Source: Halovenus marina (lineage in GTDB: Archaea > Halobacteriota > Halobacteria > Halobacteriales > Haloarculaceae). Taken from it: a stretch of DNA of 64,000 nt. A program made the translations under genes and the position numbers. Location of the stretch: contig NZ_JBLKNZ010000001.1 of NCBI RefSeq assembly GCF_051414115.1, positions 2,170,001 to 2,234,000 on the forward strand, written 5' to 3'. Under the pieces are notes generated by a model, which did no database searches, was not told the DNA's origin, and saw only the letters and a list, made by a program, of their open reading frames with translations. Of this stretch, positions 50,975 to 59,077 are shown one piece after another. Positions within the stretch are counted from its first letter, which is position 1, and every line of letters begins with the position of its first letter.

Positions 50975-51511
50975 TCAGTACGTCGGATTCTCTTCGGGGA
51001 CGCCCTCGCGCTGATTGACGACGCGAGCGAGGGTAAAGAGCGCATCAGAGAGCCGATTGAGATAGACGATTGCGGCGTCGTTCGCGGTCGCTTCCTCGGC
51101 GGCAAAGGAGACGGCGCGGCGTTCGGCACGGCGACAGACCGCCCGCGCCTGGTGGAGTTGCGCCCCGTGTTCGGAGCCACCGGGGAGGATGAAATCTTCG
51201 AGCGGGTCGAGTTCCGCCTCGTGGCTGTCGATGACCGATTCGATGCGGTCGACGTGTTCGTCGCGGATCTGTGGGTCGTCGTCCTCGGGGTCAGGGTTGG
51301 CGAAATCGGCCTGTACGATGTGGAGGTGGTTCTGAACCTCGCGCAGTTGGTCGTCGATGTCGTCGTAGCCGGTGGGCCGGGCGAGTCCGACCAGCGCGTT
51401 CACTTCGTCGACGCTTCCGTACGCTTCGATGCGCCCACTCGCCTTCGAGACCCGGTCCATGTTTCGCAGGTCGGTCAGCCCCTCGTCACCGCGTCCGGTG
51501 TAGATTTTCAT
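50975..51511 (-). CDS. Cob(I)yrinic acid a,c-diamide adenosyltransferase, PduO/MMAB type
   Basis: A 178-residue protein with the PduO-type signature: KIYTGRGDEGLTDL at residues 2-15 (ATP-binding), GSVDEVNALVGLAR, DFILPGGSEHGAQLHQARAVCRRAERR and a final YLNRLSDALFTLAR. It transfers the adenosyl group of ATP to reduced cobalamin to make coenzyme B12. All catalytic-region motifs are present. ATG at 51511 gives the family N-terminus; the longer frame adds eight residues without features. Confidence 0.92.
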   Translation of the reverse strand: MKIYTGRGDEGLTDLRNMDRVSKASGRIEAYGSVDEVNALVGLARPTGYDDIDDQLREVQNHLHIVQADFANPDPEDDDPQIRDEHVDRIESVIDSHEAELDPLEDFILPGGSEHGAQLHQARAVCRRAERRAVSFAAEEATANDAAIVYLNRLSDALFTLARVVNQREGVPEENPTY

Positions 51512-51592
51512 ACGCGGACTGGGGCCGAGAGTCACTTAACCTCTGGTGCTCACGGCTCTTTCACTGTTCCATCACGTGCTCGTTACGTTTCA

Positions 51593-51886
51593 TCACGGGC
51601 TCGTCGTGTACAGCGAGTACACGATGACTGCAAACCCCGTAGCGAGCAGCGCGCTCTCGATGAGCAACCCGATCTCGAAGTTCGCCTGAAACAGCTGGTC
51701 TGCGATCCCGGCAAGCAGGGTGCCGAGCGTCATGATGCCGAATCCGAGCGCGAGCGCACCGAGCGAGCGGGATCTGGTTCGTCTGTAGGCCTGGTAGGCG
51801 AAGTAGGTGATCAGGCCACCGAGAACGAGCGTGAGCGTCTTCAGCGCGATTATCAGCGACGGGATTGTTGCATCGGGCATGCTCAT
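51593..51886 (-). CDS. Small membrane protein, DUF7521-like
   Basis: A 97-residue protein with three hydrophobic helices (about 8-28, 43-63 and 71-93) and a basic loop YQAYRRTRSRSLGALALGFG. The composition fits the haloarchaeal DUF7521 family. Its ATG overlaps the stop of the winged-helix gene (51883-52260) by 4 bp, so the two are translationally coupled. Such pairs suggest the membrane protein and regulator work together, but the signal is unknown. Confidence 0.75.
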   Translation of the reverse strand: MSMPDATIPSLIIALKTLTLVLGGLITYFAYQAYRRTRSRSLGALALGFGIMTLGTLLAGIADQLFQANFEIGLLIESALLATGFAVIVYSLYTTSP

Positions 51887-52260
51887 GTTTCTTTTCGCAC
51901 CTCCGACCAGAGGTCGGCAAGTCGTTCGTCTGCGGTCCGCGGTTCCCTCGAGATATCGACCTCGAACACCCGGTCGTCAGAGAGTCCGATGGCCACCTCG
52001 TCGAACGCGACGACATACTGACTCGCGTGCTGGCCGTCAGAGCGGATCTGGACGCCCTCCTCCAGCAGCGAGGCCTCGACAAGCGTGTCTATCTTTCTGT
52101 ATGTCGTCGAAAGTGGGATGTCAGCGACTTCCGATATCTCCTCGGCCGTCATCGGTTCAGTGAGTTCGCTGACGATCTGTCTGCAGTCAGGGTCGTCCAG
52201 CGCATCGAGGACCGACTGCAGGTCCGGCGTATCGTCGTCCGCGAACGTGTCACGGACCAT
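51883..52260 (-). CDS. Winged-helix (ArsR-like) transcriptional regulator
   Basis: A 125-residue protein with LQSVLDALDDPDCRQIVSELTEPMTAEEISEVADI followed by the recognition helix LSTTYRKIDTLVEASLLEEGV and a beta wing. A C-terminal segment QYVVAFDEVAIGL may dimerise. It is the first gene of a two-gene operon with the DUF7521-like membrane protein. Start at ATG 52260; the upstream frame is Arg-rich. Divergent from the PHP-family gene. Confidence 0.82.
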   Translation of the reverse strand: MVRDTFADDDTPDLQSVLDALDDPDCRQIVSELTEPMTAEEISEVADIPLSTTYRKIDTLVEASLLEEGVQIRSDGQHASQYVVAFDEVAIGLSDDRVFEVDISREPRTADERLADLWSEVRKET

Positions 52261-52355
52261 CCGTACGTGAACGTTCCTGCCCAGCGGCTTAACGGTGCCG
52301 AGAGCGAACGACCGACACCGGCGGCCTTTTGGTGCTCTCCGCCCTACCGATCGGT

Positions 52356-53042
52356 GTGCTCGCAGTCGAGTTTCACACACACACCGAGCGGTCCTACGAC
52401 GGGCGCGACCCGGTCGAGGACCTGCTCGAACGGGCAGCGGCCGTCGACCTGGACGCGCTTGCCGTCACCGACCACGACGACATCGAGGCGAGTCTGAACG
52501 CCCGGTCGCTCGCCGACGACTACGGACTGGTCGCCATTCCCGGCCTCGAAGTCTCCAGTGCCGACGGCCACGTGCTCGCACTCGGTGTCGAACAGCAAGT
52601 TCCAGCGGGGCTTTCCTTCCGGGAAACAGTAGCTCAGATCAGAGATTATGGGGGGATTGCTGTCGTCCCGCACCCGTTTCAGGAGTCCCGTCACGGCGTC
52701 CTCGCGAACATCTCGAAGGAGGAACTCGCGACGGCCGACGCCATCGAAGTGTACAACTCACGGCTCCTCACCGGGCGCGCGAACCGACAGGCCGAACGGT
52801 TCGCACAGAAACGAGATCTTCCGATGACCGCCGGGAGTGACGCTCACATCAGTCGCATGGTCGGACAGGCAGTCACACACGTCGACGCGGACGAGCGAAG
52901 CGCCGACGCCATTCTGGATGCCGTCCTCGCCGGAGCGACGAGAATCGAAGGCAAGCGGACCCCCTGGCGGATCAGCTTCCAGCAGGCCGCGAGTTCGATG
53001 CGGCGACGGCTCAAGTATCGAGTGAACGGGTTCTTGAAGTGA
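52356..53042 (+). CDS. PHP-family metal-dependent phosphoesterase
   Basis: A 228-residue protein. Metal ligands are seen in VEFHTHTERSYDGRD, ALAVTDHDDIEAS, IPGLEVSS, VVPHPFQ and TAGSDAHI, covering the family's set of His, Asp and Glu residues. PHP enzymes hydrolyse phosphoesters of nucleotides or sugars. The GTG at 52356 fits the short N-terminus typical of haloarchaeal members; an in-frame TTG at 52329 or GTG at 52332 are alternatives. It overlaps the asparagine-synthase-like gene at TGATG, so the two are coupled. Confidence 0.83.
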   Translation: MLAVEFHTHTERSYDGRDPVEDLLERAAAVDLDALAVTDHDDIEASLNARSLADDYGLVAIPGLEVSSADGHVLALGVEQQVPAGLSFRETVAQIRDYGGIAVVPHPFQESRHGVLANISKEELATADAIEVYNSRLLTGRANRQAERFAQKRDLPMTAGSDAHISRMVGQAVTHVDADERSADAILDAVLAGATRIEGKRTPWRISFQQAASSMRRRLKYRVNGFLK

Positions 53043-54151
53043 TGTGTGTCGGCGCGAACACCGAGACAGTCAAGAGGGCAATCCGGAACGAAACGCCCTT
53101 GCCCGGCACCGCTGGCTTCGCGGGAGCGGTCGATGGGCTGGTCGTCCGGGACGTCCTCGGCCGGTATCCACTCTTTAGCGAACGCGGTGATCCGGACACG
53201 TGGAGCCTCGATCCGAGACGGCTCGACACGCCGGTGCGACTCCCCGCCGGTCACGTCCGTGACGCATCCGGCACCCGAACGCTGTGGGACCTCCCGAACC
53301 CGGAACCGCGAGCGGACACGCGGCAGCTCGTGCTAGATCTGCGACACGCGATCGAAGACGCCGTTACAACTGCCGAAACTGCAAACGCCGCAGTCGCCTT
53401 TTCGGGCGGACTCGACTCCGCGGTACTCGCCGCACAGCTCGATTGTCCGCTTTACGTCGGTGGGTTTCCCGACAGCCACGACATCGAGAAGGCCCGATCG
53501 GCCGCCGCAGTCCTCGGCCGGGAACTTCGCGTCGTCGAATTTGACCACGGCGACATCGAGCGTGCGGTCCCGGAGATCGTGCAGGCGACTGGTCGGACCA
53601 ACGCGATGGACGTACAGATCACGACTGGACTCGTGCTGGTCGCCCAGCAGGCCGCGGCAGATGGCTTCGACCGCCTCGTTCTCGGGCAGGGAGCGGACGA
53701 ACTGTTCGGCGGCTACGCCAAAGTCGTGCAGGCACCGACCGATCCCCGCGTGAGCGCCGACACCGTTCGCGGCGCTCGCCGGGAGGTGCTCGAAACGCTC
53801 CCCGACCAACTCGAACGAGACGTGCTCGCCATCCGAGCCAGCGGCTGTGAACCGGTGACGCCGCTTCTGTCCGACCGGGTCGTTCGGCTGGCGCTGTCGC
53901 TACCCGAGGCGCTGATCAGGTCCTCGGCCGGAGAGCGCAAGTGGGCGCTCCGCCTCGCCGCTCGCGAGTGGCTGCCCGACCGTCTCGCCTTTCGGGAGAA
54001 GAAGGCGGTTCAGTACGGCAGTCTCGTCGCGCGGGAACTCGACCGGATGGCCCGTCAAGCGGGGTTCAAACGGCGCATGGACGACCACGTCTCACAGTAT
54101 ATCGAGATGCTGGCACAGAACTCCGACAGTCCGATACCCGAAATAGTGTGA
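53042..54151 (+). CDS. Asparagine synthase-like (AsnB C-terminal domain) protein
   Basis: A 369-residue protein. The PP-loop ATP-binding motif is FSGGLDSAVLAAQL near 120-135, followed by LGQGADELFGGYAKV, the amidotransferase-synthase signature, and EPVTPLLSDRVVRLALSLP and FREKKAVQYGS in the C-terminal half. The N-terminal region (about 1-100) is a shortened glutaminase-like part without an obvious catalytic Cys 2, though a Cys occurs at residue 2-3 (MCVGANTE). It may be an ammonia-dependent synthase or a related amide-forming enzyme. ATG 53042 overlaps the PHP gene's stop. Confidence 0.8.
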   Translation: MCVGANTETVKRAIRNETPLPGTAGFAGAVDGLVVRDVLGRYPLFSERGDPDTWSLDPRRLDTPVRLPAGHVRDASGTRTLWDLPNPEPRADTRQLVLDLRHAIEDAVTTAETANAAVAFSGGLDSAVLAAQLDCPLYVGGFPDSHDIEKARSAAAVLGRELRVVEFDHGDIERAVPEIVQATGRTNAMDVQITTGLVLVAQQAAADGFDRLVLGQGADELFGGYAKVVQAPTDPRVSADTVRGARREVLETLPDQLERDVLAIRASGCEPVTPLLSDRVVRLALSLPEALIRSSAGERKWALRLAAREWLPDRLAFREKKAVQYGSLVARELDRMARQAGFKRRMDDHVSQYIEMLAQNSDSPIPEIV

Positions 54152-54417
54152 TATATGAGAAACACCGATACCAGCTACCAATAACACTCCGTGGTTCCCT
54201 GCCGTTGTGTAACTATTGCTTGTTATTGTCTGAACTGTTTCTGAAAGTAGAGTACAGAAGCGAATGAGGTTTCGCACAAAGTGGTCCACAAAACCCGTCG
54301 CTGTCCGTTGGTAAATGGCAAATAGGTTATACTCCACTCCGAGAGTGTCCGGTCTAATGTTTCCAGAAGCAACATATTTAATAGATTTAGACAATAATGG
54401 TAATGTGGATACGACCG
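54152..54417. other. A/T-rich region upstream of the PadR gene
   Basis: 266 bp, richer in A/T than average. A TATTTAATA box lies about 35 nt before the PadR start codon. No gene-like frame or repeat arm is visible. Confidence 0.45.
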
Positions 54418-54693
54418 ATGTACGACCTGACAGGATTTCAGCGCGACCTGCTGTACGTGATCGCCGGTCGCGAAGACCCCCATGGCCTCGCGATCAAAGA
54501 AGAGCTAGAAGACTACTACGAGACAGAGATTCACCACGGACGACTCTACCCGAACCTCGATACGCTCGTCGACAAGGGACTCGTCGAGAAGGGCCAGCGT
54601 GACCGCCGAACGAACTACTACAGTCTCACCCGTCGTGGCCGACGCGAAATCGAAGCCCGCAACGAGTGGGAAGACCAGTATATCGACCGCTAG
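54418..54693 (+). CDS. PadR family transcriptional regulator
   Basis: A 91-residue winged-helix protein: DLTGFQRDLLYVIAG, GLAIKEELEDYYETEIHHGRLYPNLDTLVDKGLVEK and RTNYYSLTRRGRREI. The YxxLxxLxxxGLV region and the RTNYY wing are the PadR core. The short C-terminus matches the haloarchaeal PadR type. ATG 54418 begins the canonical MYDLTGFQ start; the ATG at 54397 only adds seven residues. Confidence 0.9.
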   Translation: MYDLTGFQRDLLYVIAGREDPHGLAIKEELEDYYETEIHHGRLYPNLDTLVDKGLVEKGQRDRRTNYYSLTRRGRREIEARNEWEDQYIDR

Positions 54694-54715
54694 ATTCGCT
54701 GTTTTTCGAGTTCTG

Positions 54716-54952
54716 ATGCGTCCAAAAGCAAAGACGGCCATCGCCGGTATTCTCCTGAATCTGAGCGTGAGCGCGCTGCTCTGGGTTTATCTGGATACGT
54801 TCGTCGCGTTCTTGCTCGTCCCGTTCGTTCCGTTTCTGTTCGGCCAGCGCGCCCGGTCGGTGCAGACGTGTCCACGCTGTGCGTTCACGACGACGGACAC
54901 CGAGTACGAGTTCTGCCCACGGGACGGGAGTCGACTCGAAGAGCAGTCCTGA
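54716..54952 (+). CDS. Small membrane protein with a zinc ribbon
   Basis: A 78-residue protein: two hydrophobic helices (about 8-46), then a C-terminal zinc ribbon with CPRCAF and FCPRDG, four Cys spaced as C-x2-C-x13-C (a fourth ligand is not evident). Start at the ATG at 54716, 22 bp after the PadR stop, so co-transcription is likely. Function unknown. Confidence 0.65.
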   Translation: MRPKAKTAIAGILLNLSVSALLWVYLDTFVAFLLVPFVPFLFGQRARSVQTCPRCAFTTTDTEYEFCPRDGSRLEEQS

Positions 54953-55026
54953 GGCAATATCAGCGGTGAAACGCTCGTCGGAACTTCGCAGTCAAGGGTT
55001 TAGTGGACGGCACCCCGACTAGCCCT

Positions 55027-56358
55027 ATGGACCGCGATAGCGTCGAACCGCAGGTGGACGACCTGCCCGGGGAGCGGGCCCGAGAACTCGTGTCCTACCA
55101 CCACGAACACGCCGCACCGAGCACGTACATCTGCGAGTTCGTGTGGGACCACTCCGAACCGGCGATTGGCCCGTTCTGTACGGACGTCGACGGGAACGTG
55201 CTGCTGGACTTTGCCGGACACGTCGGGTCGATGCCGCTCGGATACAACAACCCGAAGATACTGGAGAGACTCGAGGAGTTCGAGCTCGTCGACCCACTCA
55301 AAATCGCCGGGCAGGATTTCTATCTGCCCGCCGAGGAGCTCTCGGACCGGGGGGTTCCCGGCCCGGCCGACCTCATGGATCGGTTGACAGACGTGACCGG
55401 CTACGGGATGGACACGGTCTTTCTCTCGAACACCGGCGCCGAGGCCGTCGAGAACGCGCTCAAAATCGCCTTCGACTACACCGCTGGCAAGTACACGATC
55501 ACCTGTCAGGGAGCCTTTCACGGCCGGACGCTCGGCACGCTCTCGCTGAATCGCTCGAAGGAGGTCTATCGCCGCCGATTTCCCGAAATTGCGAGCGTCC
55601 ACGACGTCCCCTTCTGTGCCGACCGGACGTGTTCGTCGGAGACCTGTGACTGTGGCTTCTTCCGCGAGGACGGGTCGGCACTTCGACAGATGGTCCGCGA
55701 TACTGGGTTCGTCAACCCCGAGGAAGTCGCCGCGTTCGTCGTCGAACCTGTTCAGGGCGAGGGTGGCTATCGAATCCCGAGCGACGCGTTCACGGACGAA
55801 ATCGCAGCAGTCGCGGAAGAGTTCGACATCCCCGTCGTCGTCGACGAAGTGCAAAGCGGCGTGGGCCGCACGGGCGAGTGGTGGGCCAGCGACCACTCCG
55901 CAATCGAACCCGACGTGATCGCGAGCGCGAAGGCGCTTCGCGTCGGCGCAACTATCTCTCGCAAAGAAGTGTTTCCGGCCAAGCGAAAGCGACTCTCCTC
56001 GACGTGGGGTGCGGGCGACATCCTCAGCGCCGCGCAGGGAGCACTCACGCTCGATGCAATCGAAGAGCACGACCTGCTCGACAACGCGACCGAGCGGGGG
56101 AGACAGTTCCGCGAACTGTTCGAAGCGGCCGACACGCCCGGCGTCGTCGACGTTCGCGGACTGGGACTCATGCTCGGCGTGGAACTGGACGAGACACAGC
56201 GTCGCGACGACGTGCAGGCGGCCGCGTTCGCCCGAGGGTTGCTCGTGATCGGGTGTGGGACGAAGACGCTCCGGATTCTCCCACCGCTCGACGTGACCGA
56301 GCGAGAGATCCGTCTGGGGACAGACCTGCTCGTCGAAGCGATACAGGACGTCGCCTGA
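55027..56358 (+). CDS. Class III (PLP-dependent) aminotransferase
   Basis: A 443-residue fold-type I enzyme. FLSNTGAEAVENALKIAF is the phosphate-binding turn, GAFHGRTLGTLSL the cofactor-stacking region, VDEVQSGVGRTG the Asp binding the pyridine nitrogen, and the Schiff-base Lys is in IASAKALR near 305. It resembles 4-aminobutyrate/acetylornithine/lysine aminotransferases; the Cys-rich loop CADRTCSSETCDCGF near 200 is distinctive. The substrate cannot be fixed. ATG 55027 chosen. The TGA stop's last base starts a REP-like element. Confidence 0.88.
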   Translation: MDRDSVEPQVDDLPGERARELVSYHHEHAAPSTYICEFVWDHSEPAIGPFCTDVDGNVLLDFAGHVGSMPLGYNNPKILERLEEFELVDPLKIAGQDFYLPAEELSDRGVPGPADLMDRLTDVTGYGMDTVFLSNTGAEAVENALKIAFDYTAGKYTITCQGAFHGRTLGTLSLNRSKEVYRRRFPEIASVHDVPFCADRTCSSETCDCGFFREDGSALRQMVRDTGFVNPEEVAAFVVEPVQGEGGYRIPSDAFTDEIAAVAEEFDIPVVVDEVQSGVGRTGEWWASDHSAIEPDVIASAKALRVGATISRKEVFPAKRKRLSSTWGAGDILSAAQGALTLDAIEEHDLLDNATERGRQFRELFEAADTPGVVDVRGLGLMLGVELDETQRRDDVQAAAFARGLLVIGCGTKTLRILPPLDVTEREIRLGTDLLVEAIQDVA

Positions 56359-56424
56359 TACTGCTGGCTGTCCGTTTGTACACCGGGATGGCGAATTCGT
56401 TCAAAATGGTATAGCCAGCAGTAT
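56358..56424. repeat. Palindromic REP-like element, CTGCTGG subfamily, shortened
   Basis: 67 bp. Outer arms ATACTGCTGGCTGT and ATAGCCAGCAGTAT pair with one mismatch; the inner stem is partly deleted. The CGTTCAAAATGG side is on the right (reverse orientation). It starts on the last base of the aminotransferase TGA. Confidence 0.85.
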
Positions 56425-56494
56425 GACCCCGCCGAAAGACGATTCAGTCACCTTTTTCCTGTCACGTTCGTAGATCCAGATGGGGTGAGATAAC

Positions 56495-56668
56495 ATGGAG
56501 CCAGCAGTCGCACTGGGGGTGTTCATGCTCATGGTCGCGCCAATCGCAGGTGGCGTGCTGACGTGGCTGTTCGACCAGATTCGGATGAATCAGGAACGGC
56601 CGGATCCGCCAGAGACCAACCAGATGGGCCGCAACATCCCGGGCGGAGACTCCCGAAACTCCCAATAG
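56495..56668 (+). CDS. Small single-span membrane protein, 57 aa
   Basis: Read directly: ATG at 56495, one hydrophobic helix (EPAVALGVFMLMVAPIAGGV, residues 2-21), then WLFDQIRMNQERPDPPETNQ and a Gly/Asn/Ser tail to TAG at 56668. Codons end mostly in G or C. A GGTGAG lies about 8 nt upstream of the start. It is a convincing small protein of unknown function, convergent with the next gene. Confidence 0.65.
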   Translation: MEPAVALGVFMLMVAPIAGGVLTWLFDQIRMNQERPDPPETNQMGRNIPGGDSRNSQ

Positions 56669-56687
56669 CCGACGGAGTTGGGTTCAG

Positions 56688-57014
56688 TCAGAACTGGTAG
56701 CGCCGGTCGTCGTTTTGCTGTTGCTGGGGGAACTGCCCGCCAGTCATCTCGTCGAAGGTCATCCCCGACAGATACTCGTCGTAGGTCACGTCGTAGCCAC
56801 TGCGGAGATGAAAGTCGAGTTTGCCCGTGTCGACCTGCGTCTGAAAGAGCATGTGGACCGCGCGCCGAACCAGTTCGTCGGGGTCGTCCGGTTCCATCGC
56901 GACAGACAGCATCGCCAGTTCGTTTCGCGTCTCCCGGTCGAGGCTGACGGTCAGCTCCTCGCCCAGGTCGCTGTACTGCTCGCCGATTGCCGCCGAGAGG
57001 TCATCGAGACTCAT
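56688..57014 (-). CDS. Conserved haloarchaeal protein of unknown function
   Basis: A 108-residue acidic protein: LSAAIGEQYSDLGEELTVSLDRETRNELAMLS, then DELVRRAVHMLFQTQVDTGKLDFHLR and DEYLSGMTFDEMTGG, ending in a Gln/Asp-rich tail. The first half (a strand with ELTVSLD followed by two helices) resembles a ribbon-helix-helix-like arrangement, so DNA binding is possible but not shown. Start at ATG 57014. Confidence 0.65.
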   Translation of the reverse strand: MSLDDLSAAIGEQYSDLGEELTVSLDRETRNELAMLSVAMEPDDPDELVRRAVHMLFQTQVDTGKLDFHLRSGYDVTYDEYLSGMTFDEMTGGQFPQQQQNDDRRYQF

Positions 57015-57136
57015 ACCCGCCATTCGGCTGGCGCGCGCAAAACGTCTTTCATCCGCCAGCATCGACGAGGGCGTCCGAGACAACGTCGTCAGAACCGACG
57101 TGAGACTTTTGAGACGGCAACCCGATGGACTGCACG

Positions 57137-57886
57137 ATGACAGTCACTCACGGGGACCTGACCATCGACTGGTACGGCTACGCGACCGTTCGGCTCGGGA
57201 CACCCGAGCAGACCGTCTATCTCGACCCGGGCCGGTACGGCGTGCTAACCGGCGAGTGGGCGGCCGACAGCGAGACGGCCGCCGACCACCATCCGGCGGC
57301 CGGCGACCGCAGACCAGAAGATGCAGACGCCGTGTTCCTCAGTCACGTTCATCACTACGACCCGGACGGGATCGACCGCGTTTCGGGGCCGAAGACGACC
57401 GTCGTCGCTGCCGACGGCATCAACGTCCGAAACAGTTCGCGGGACCTGCCACGACTCTCGGAACTCCCACAGACAGTGCGCCGCGTCGAGCAGGAAGCCG
57501 AAGGGGTCGTCGCGGACGTGCCGTTCTGGACGGTGCCAGCCTACAACGAACCCGACGGACCGCACACCCGCATCGACGGCACCCCATTCCACCCCGAGGG
57601 GCGAGGGGTCGGCTTCCTGCTGTCCGTGGCAGGCTATCGGGTGTTCTGGCCAGGCGACAGCGACGCGCTCGAAGGCCACGAGGAACTCGACGTCGACGTG
57701 TTTCTCCCACCCATCGGCGGCGCGTTCACCATGGACCGGCGGGAAGCGGCGCTTCTCGCAGCGAACATGAACCCGGATCTTGTGGTTCCGATTCACTACA
57801 ACACCTTCGACGCGCTCGAAACGGATTCGACGGCGTTTGCCACGGATGTTTCCGAGCGTTCGATTCCAGTGGCGCTCGACGAGTGA
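57137..57886 (+). CDS. MBL-fold metallo-hydrolase (UlaG-like)
   Basis: A 249-residue protein with LTIDWYGYATVRLG, the metal motif AVFLSHVHHYDPDGI (H-x-H-x-D-x-D/H-like), FWPGDSDALEG and VPIHYNTFD with late ligands. The pattern matches the UlaG/YycJ-like branch of the metallo-beta-lactamase fold, hydrolysing phosphodiester, lactone or similar bonds. Substrate unknown. ATG 57137 preferred over 57125. The TGA stop begins a REP-like element. Confidence 0.83.
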   Translation: MTVTHGDLTIDWYGYATVRLGTPEQTVYLDPGRYGVLTGEWAADSETAADHHPAAGDRRPEDADAVFLSHVHHYDPDGIDRVSGPKTTVVAADGINVRNSSRDLPRLSELPQTVRRVEQEAEGVVADVPFWTVPAYNEPDGPHTRIDGTPFHPEGRGVGFLLSVAGYRVFWPGDSDALEGHEELDVDVFLPPIGGAFTMDRREAALLAANMNPDLVVPIHYNTFDALETDSTAFATDVSERSIPVALDE

Positions 57887-57965
57887 TACTGTCGGCTGTA
57901 CGTACGGACAACTATTCGCTACCCCGGGGTAGCGAATTATGTTCGAGATTGTACAGCCGAAGTAT
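57886..57965. repeat. Palindromic REP-like element, CTGTCGG subfamily, reverse orientation
   Basis: 80 bp. Left arm ATACTGTCGGCTGT, right arm ACAGCCGAAGTAT (one base lost). The inner stem is TTCGCTACC/GGTAGCGAA, changed at both sides compared with TTCGCCACC/GGTGGCGAA in other copies, so pairing is kept. It starts on the last base of the MBL gene TGA. Confidence 0.9.
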
Positions 57966-57988
57966 GAGCGGAGCGTGTCGACGAACGG

Positions 57989-59077
57989 CTACAGCACGCC
58001 CATCTCGGTCAGTCGTTCGGGCAGGTAGGTGTCGGTGACGAAATCCAGACCCCGTGAGGCGAGTGACTGCTGTTCGGACTTCTTCTCGATGTCCAGTTGG
58101 AGTTCGATCTGCTCTTTCCAGAACTCCGTCTGGTAGCGTGGGTCTTCGAGTTCGGATTCGAGCGCGTTGATATCGGAATCGGACAGCGGGTCGGTCGGCA
58201 GGTCGTACTCGACGATGTCCTGCGGGCGAATGCCGACGAAGTCCGCCTCCGGCGTCGCGAGATACTCGGAGAGGTGTGCGCTCTTGATCGAGCCATACGC
58301 GACGGATCCGTAGATCCGGTAACTCCACGGGTCGCCGTCAGTGAACACCACGACGGGCAAGTCGAGTTCGTCGTGCAGTCGCTTGGTGATCCGACGGGTC
58401 GCACGCGCAGGCTGGCCTTTCAGATGGACGATGATCGCGTTGTAATCGTCGTCGAAACCGTTCTCGACGAGTCGGTCGCGCATACCACCGGTCTCGACAC
58501 AGAGTGCGAAGTCAGCGTCGTTGTCGAGAAACTCGATGGTGTCCGGGTTGTTCGGGATCTGATAGCCACCCTCACCGACGTCCTTCTGACAGTGAATCTC
58601 CCGCTCGCCGCGGCGGGTCTGCTCGCGCAGTTCGAGCGGCCCCATGATGGTCGCACCCGACTCCTCGGGGCGCATGTGGAAGTCCTCGCGGGTCGCCCCG
58701 GAGACGATCTCCAGGTCCTCGATGAGTTGGTTCGACTCGTCCTGGCTCGAAAACTGCGCCTCGTCGAGGTCCCACGACTCCGAGAGGTAGTACAGTTCAC
58801 GCAGGGTCGAGGAGCGGTCTTCCTCCAGTTGCCGGGAGAGAAACTCGATGGCGTAGACTGCCTTCAGTAGCTTCTGAGCACCTCGAACGGACTTTGCGCT
58901 TCGCGTCGAAGTGCGGTCGCCGTAGACCCAGACGTTCTTGTCCTCGTCGTACTCGATGTTGCTTTTCGTTCGGGTCGGTACCTCCATGCTCGGCACGCCG
59001 CCTGCCTCGAACTGGTCGTAGAACTGAGCGGCGAGATCGAGCAGTTGCTCGCGTGCGTCTGTGTCGTCTGTACTCAT
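57989..59077 (-). CDS. top6A: DNA topoisomerase VI subunit A
   Basis: A 362-residue Spo11-like protein. The catalytic Tyr is in TLRELYYLSESW near 95, within the winged-helix domain. The Toprim metal residues are in VVFTDGDPWSYRIYGSVAYGS near 250. It cuts both DNA strands in the type IIB A2B2 enzyme that relaxes and decatenates DNA. Its ATG overlaps the top6B stop by 4 bp (ATGA), so the pair is coupled. Length is normal for archaeal A subunits. Confidence 0.96.
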   Translation of the reverse strand: MSTDDTDAREQLLDLAAQFYDQFEAGGVPSMEVPTRTKSNIEYDEDKNVWVYGDRTSTRSAKSVRGAQKLLKAVYAIEFLSRQLEEDRSSTLRELYYLSESWDLDEAQFSSQDESNQLIEDLEIVSGATREDFHMRPEESGATIMGPLELREQTRRGEREIHCQKDVGEGGYQIPNNPDTIEFLDNDADFALCVETGGMRDRLVENGFDDDYNAIIVHLKGQPARATRRITKRLHDELDLPVVVFTDGDPWSYRIYGSVAYGSIKSAHLSEYLATPEADFVGIRPQDIVEYDLPTDPLSDSDINALESELEDPRYQTEFWKEQIELQLDIEKKSEQQSLASRGLDFVTDTYLPERLTEMGVL

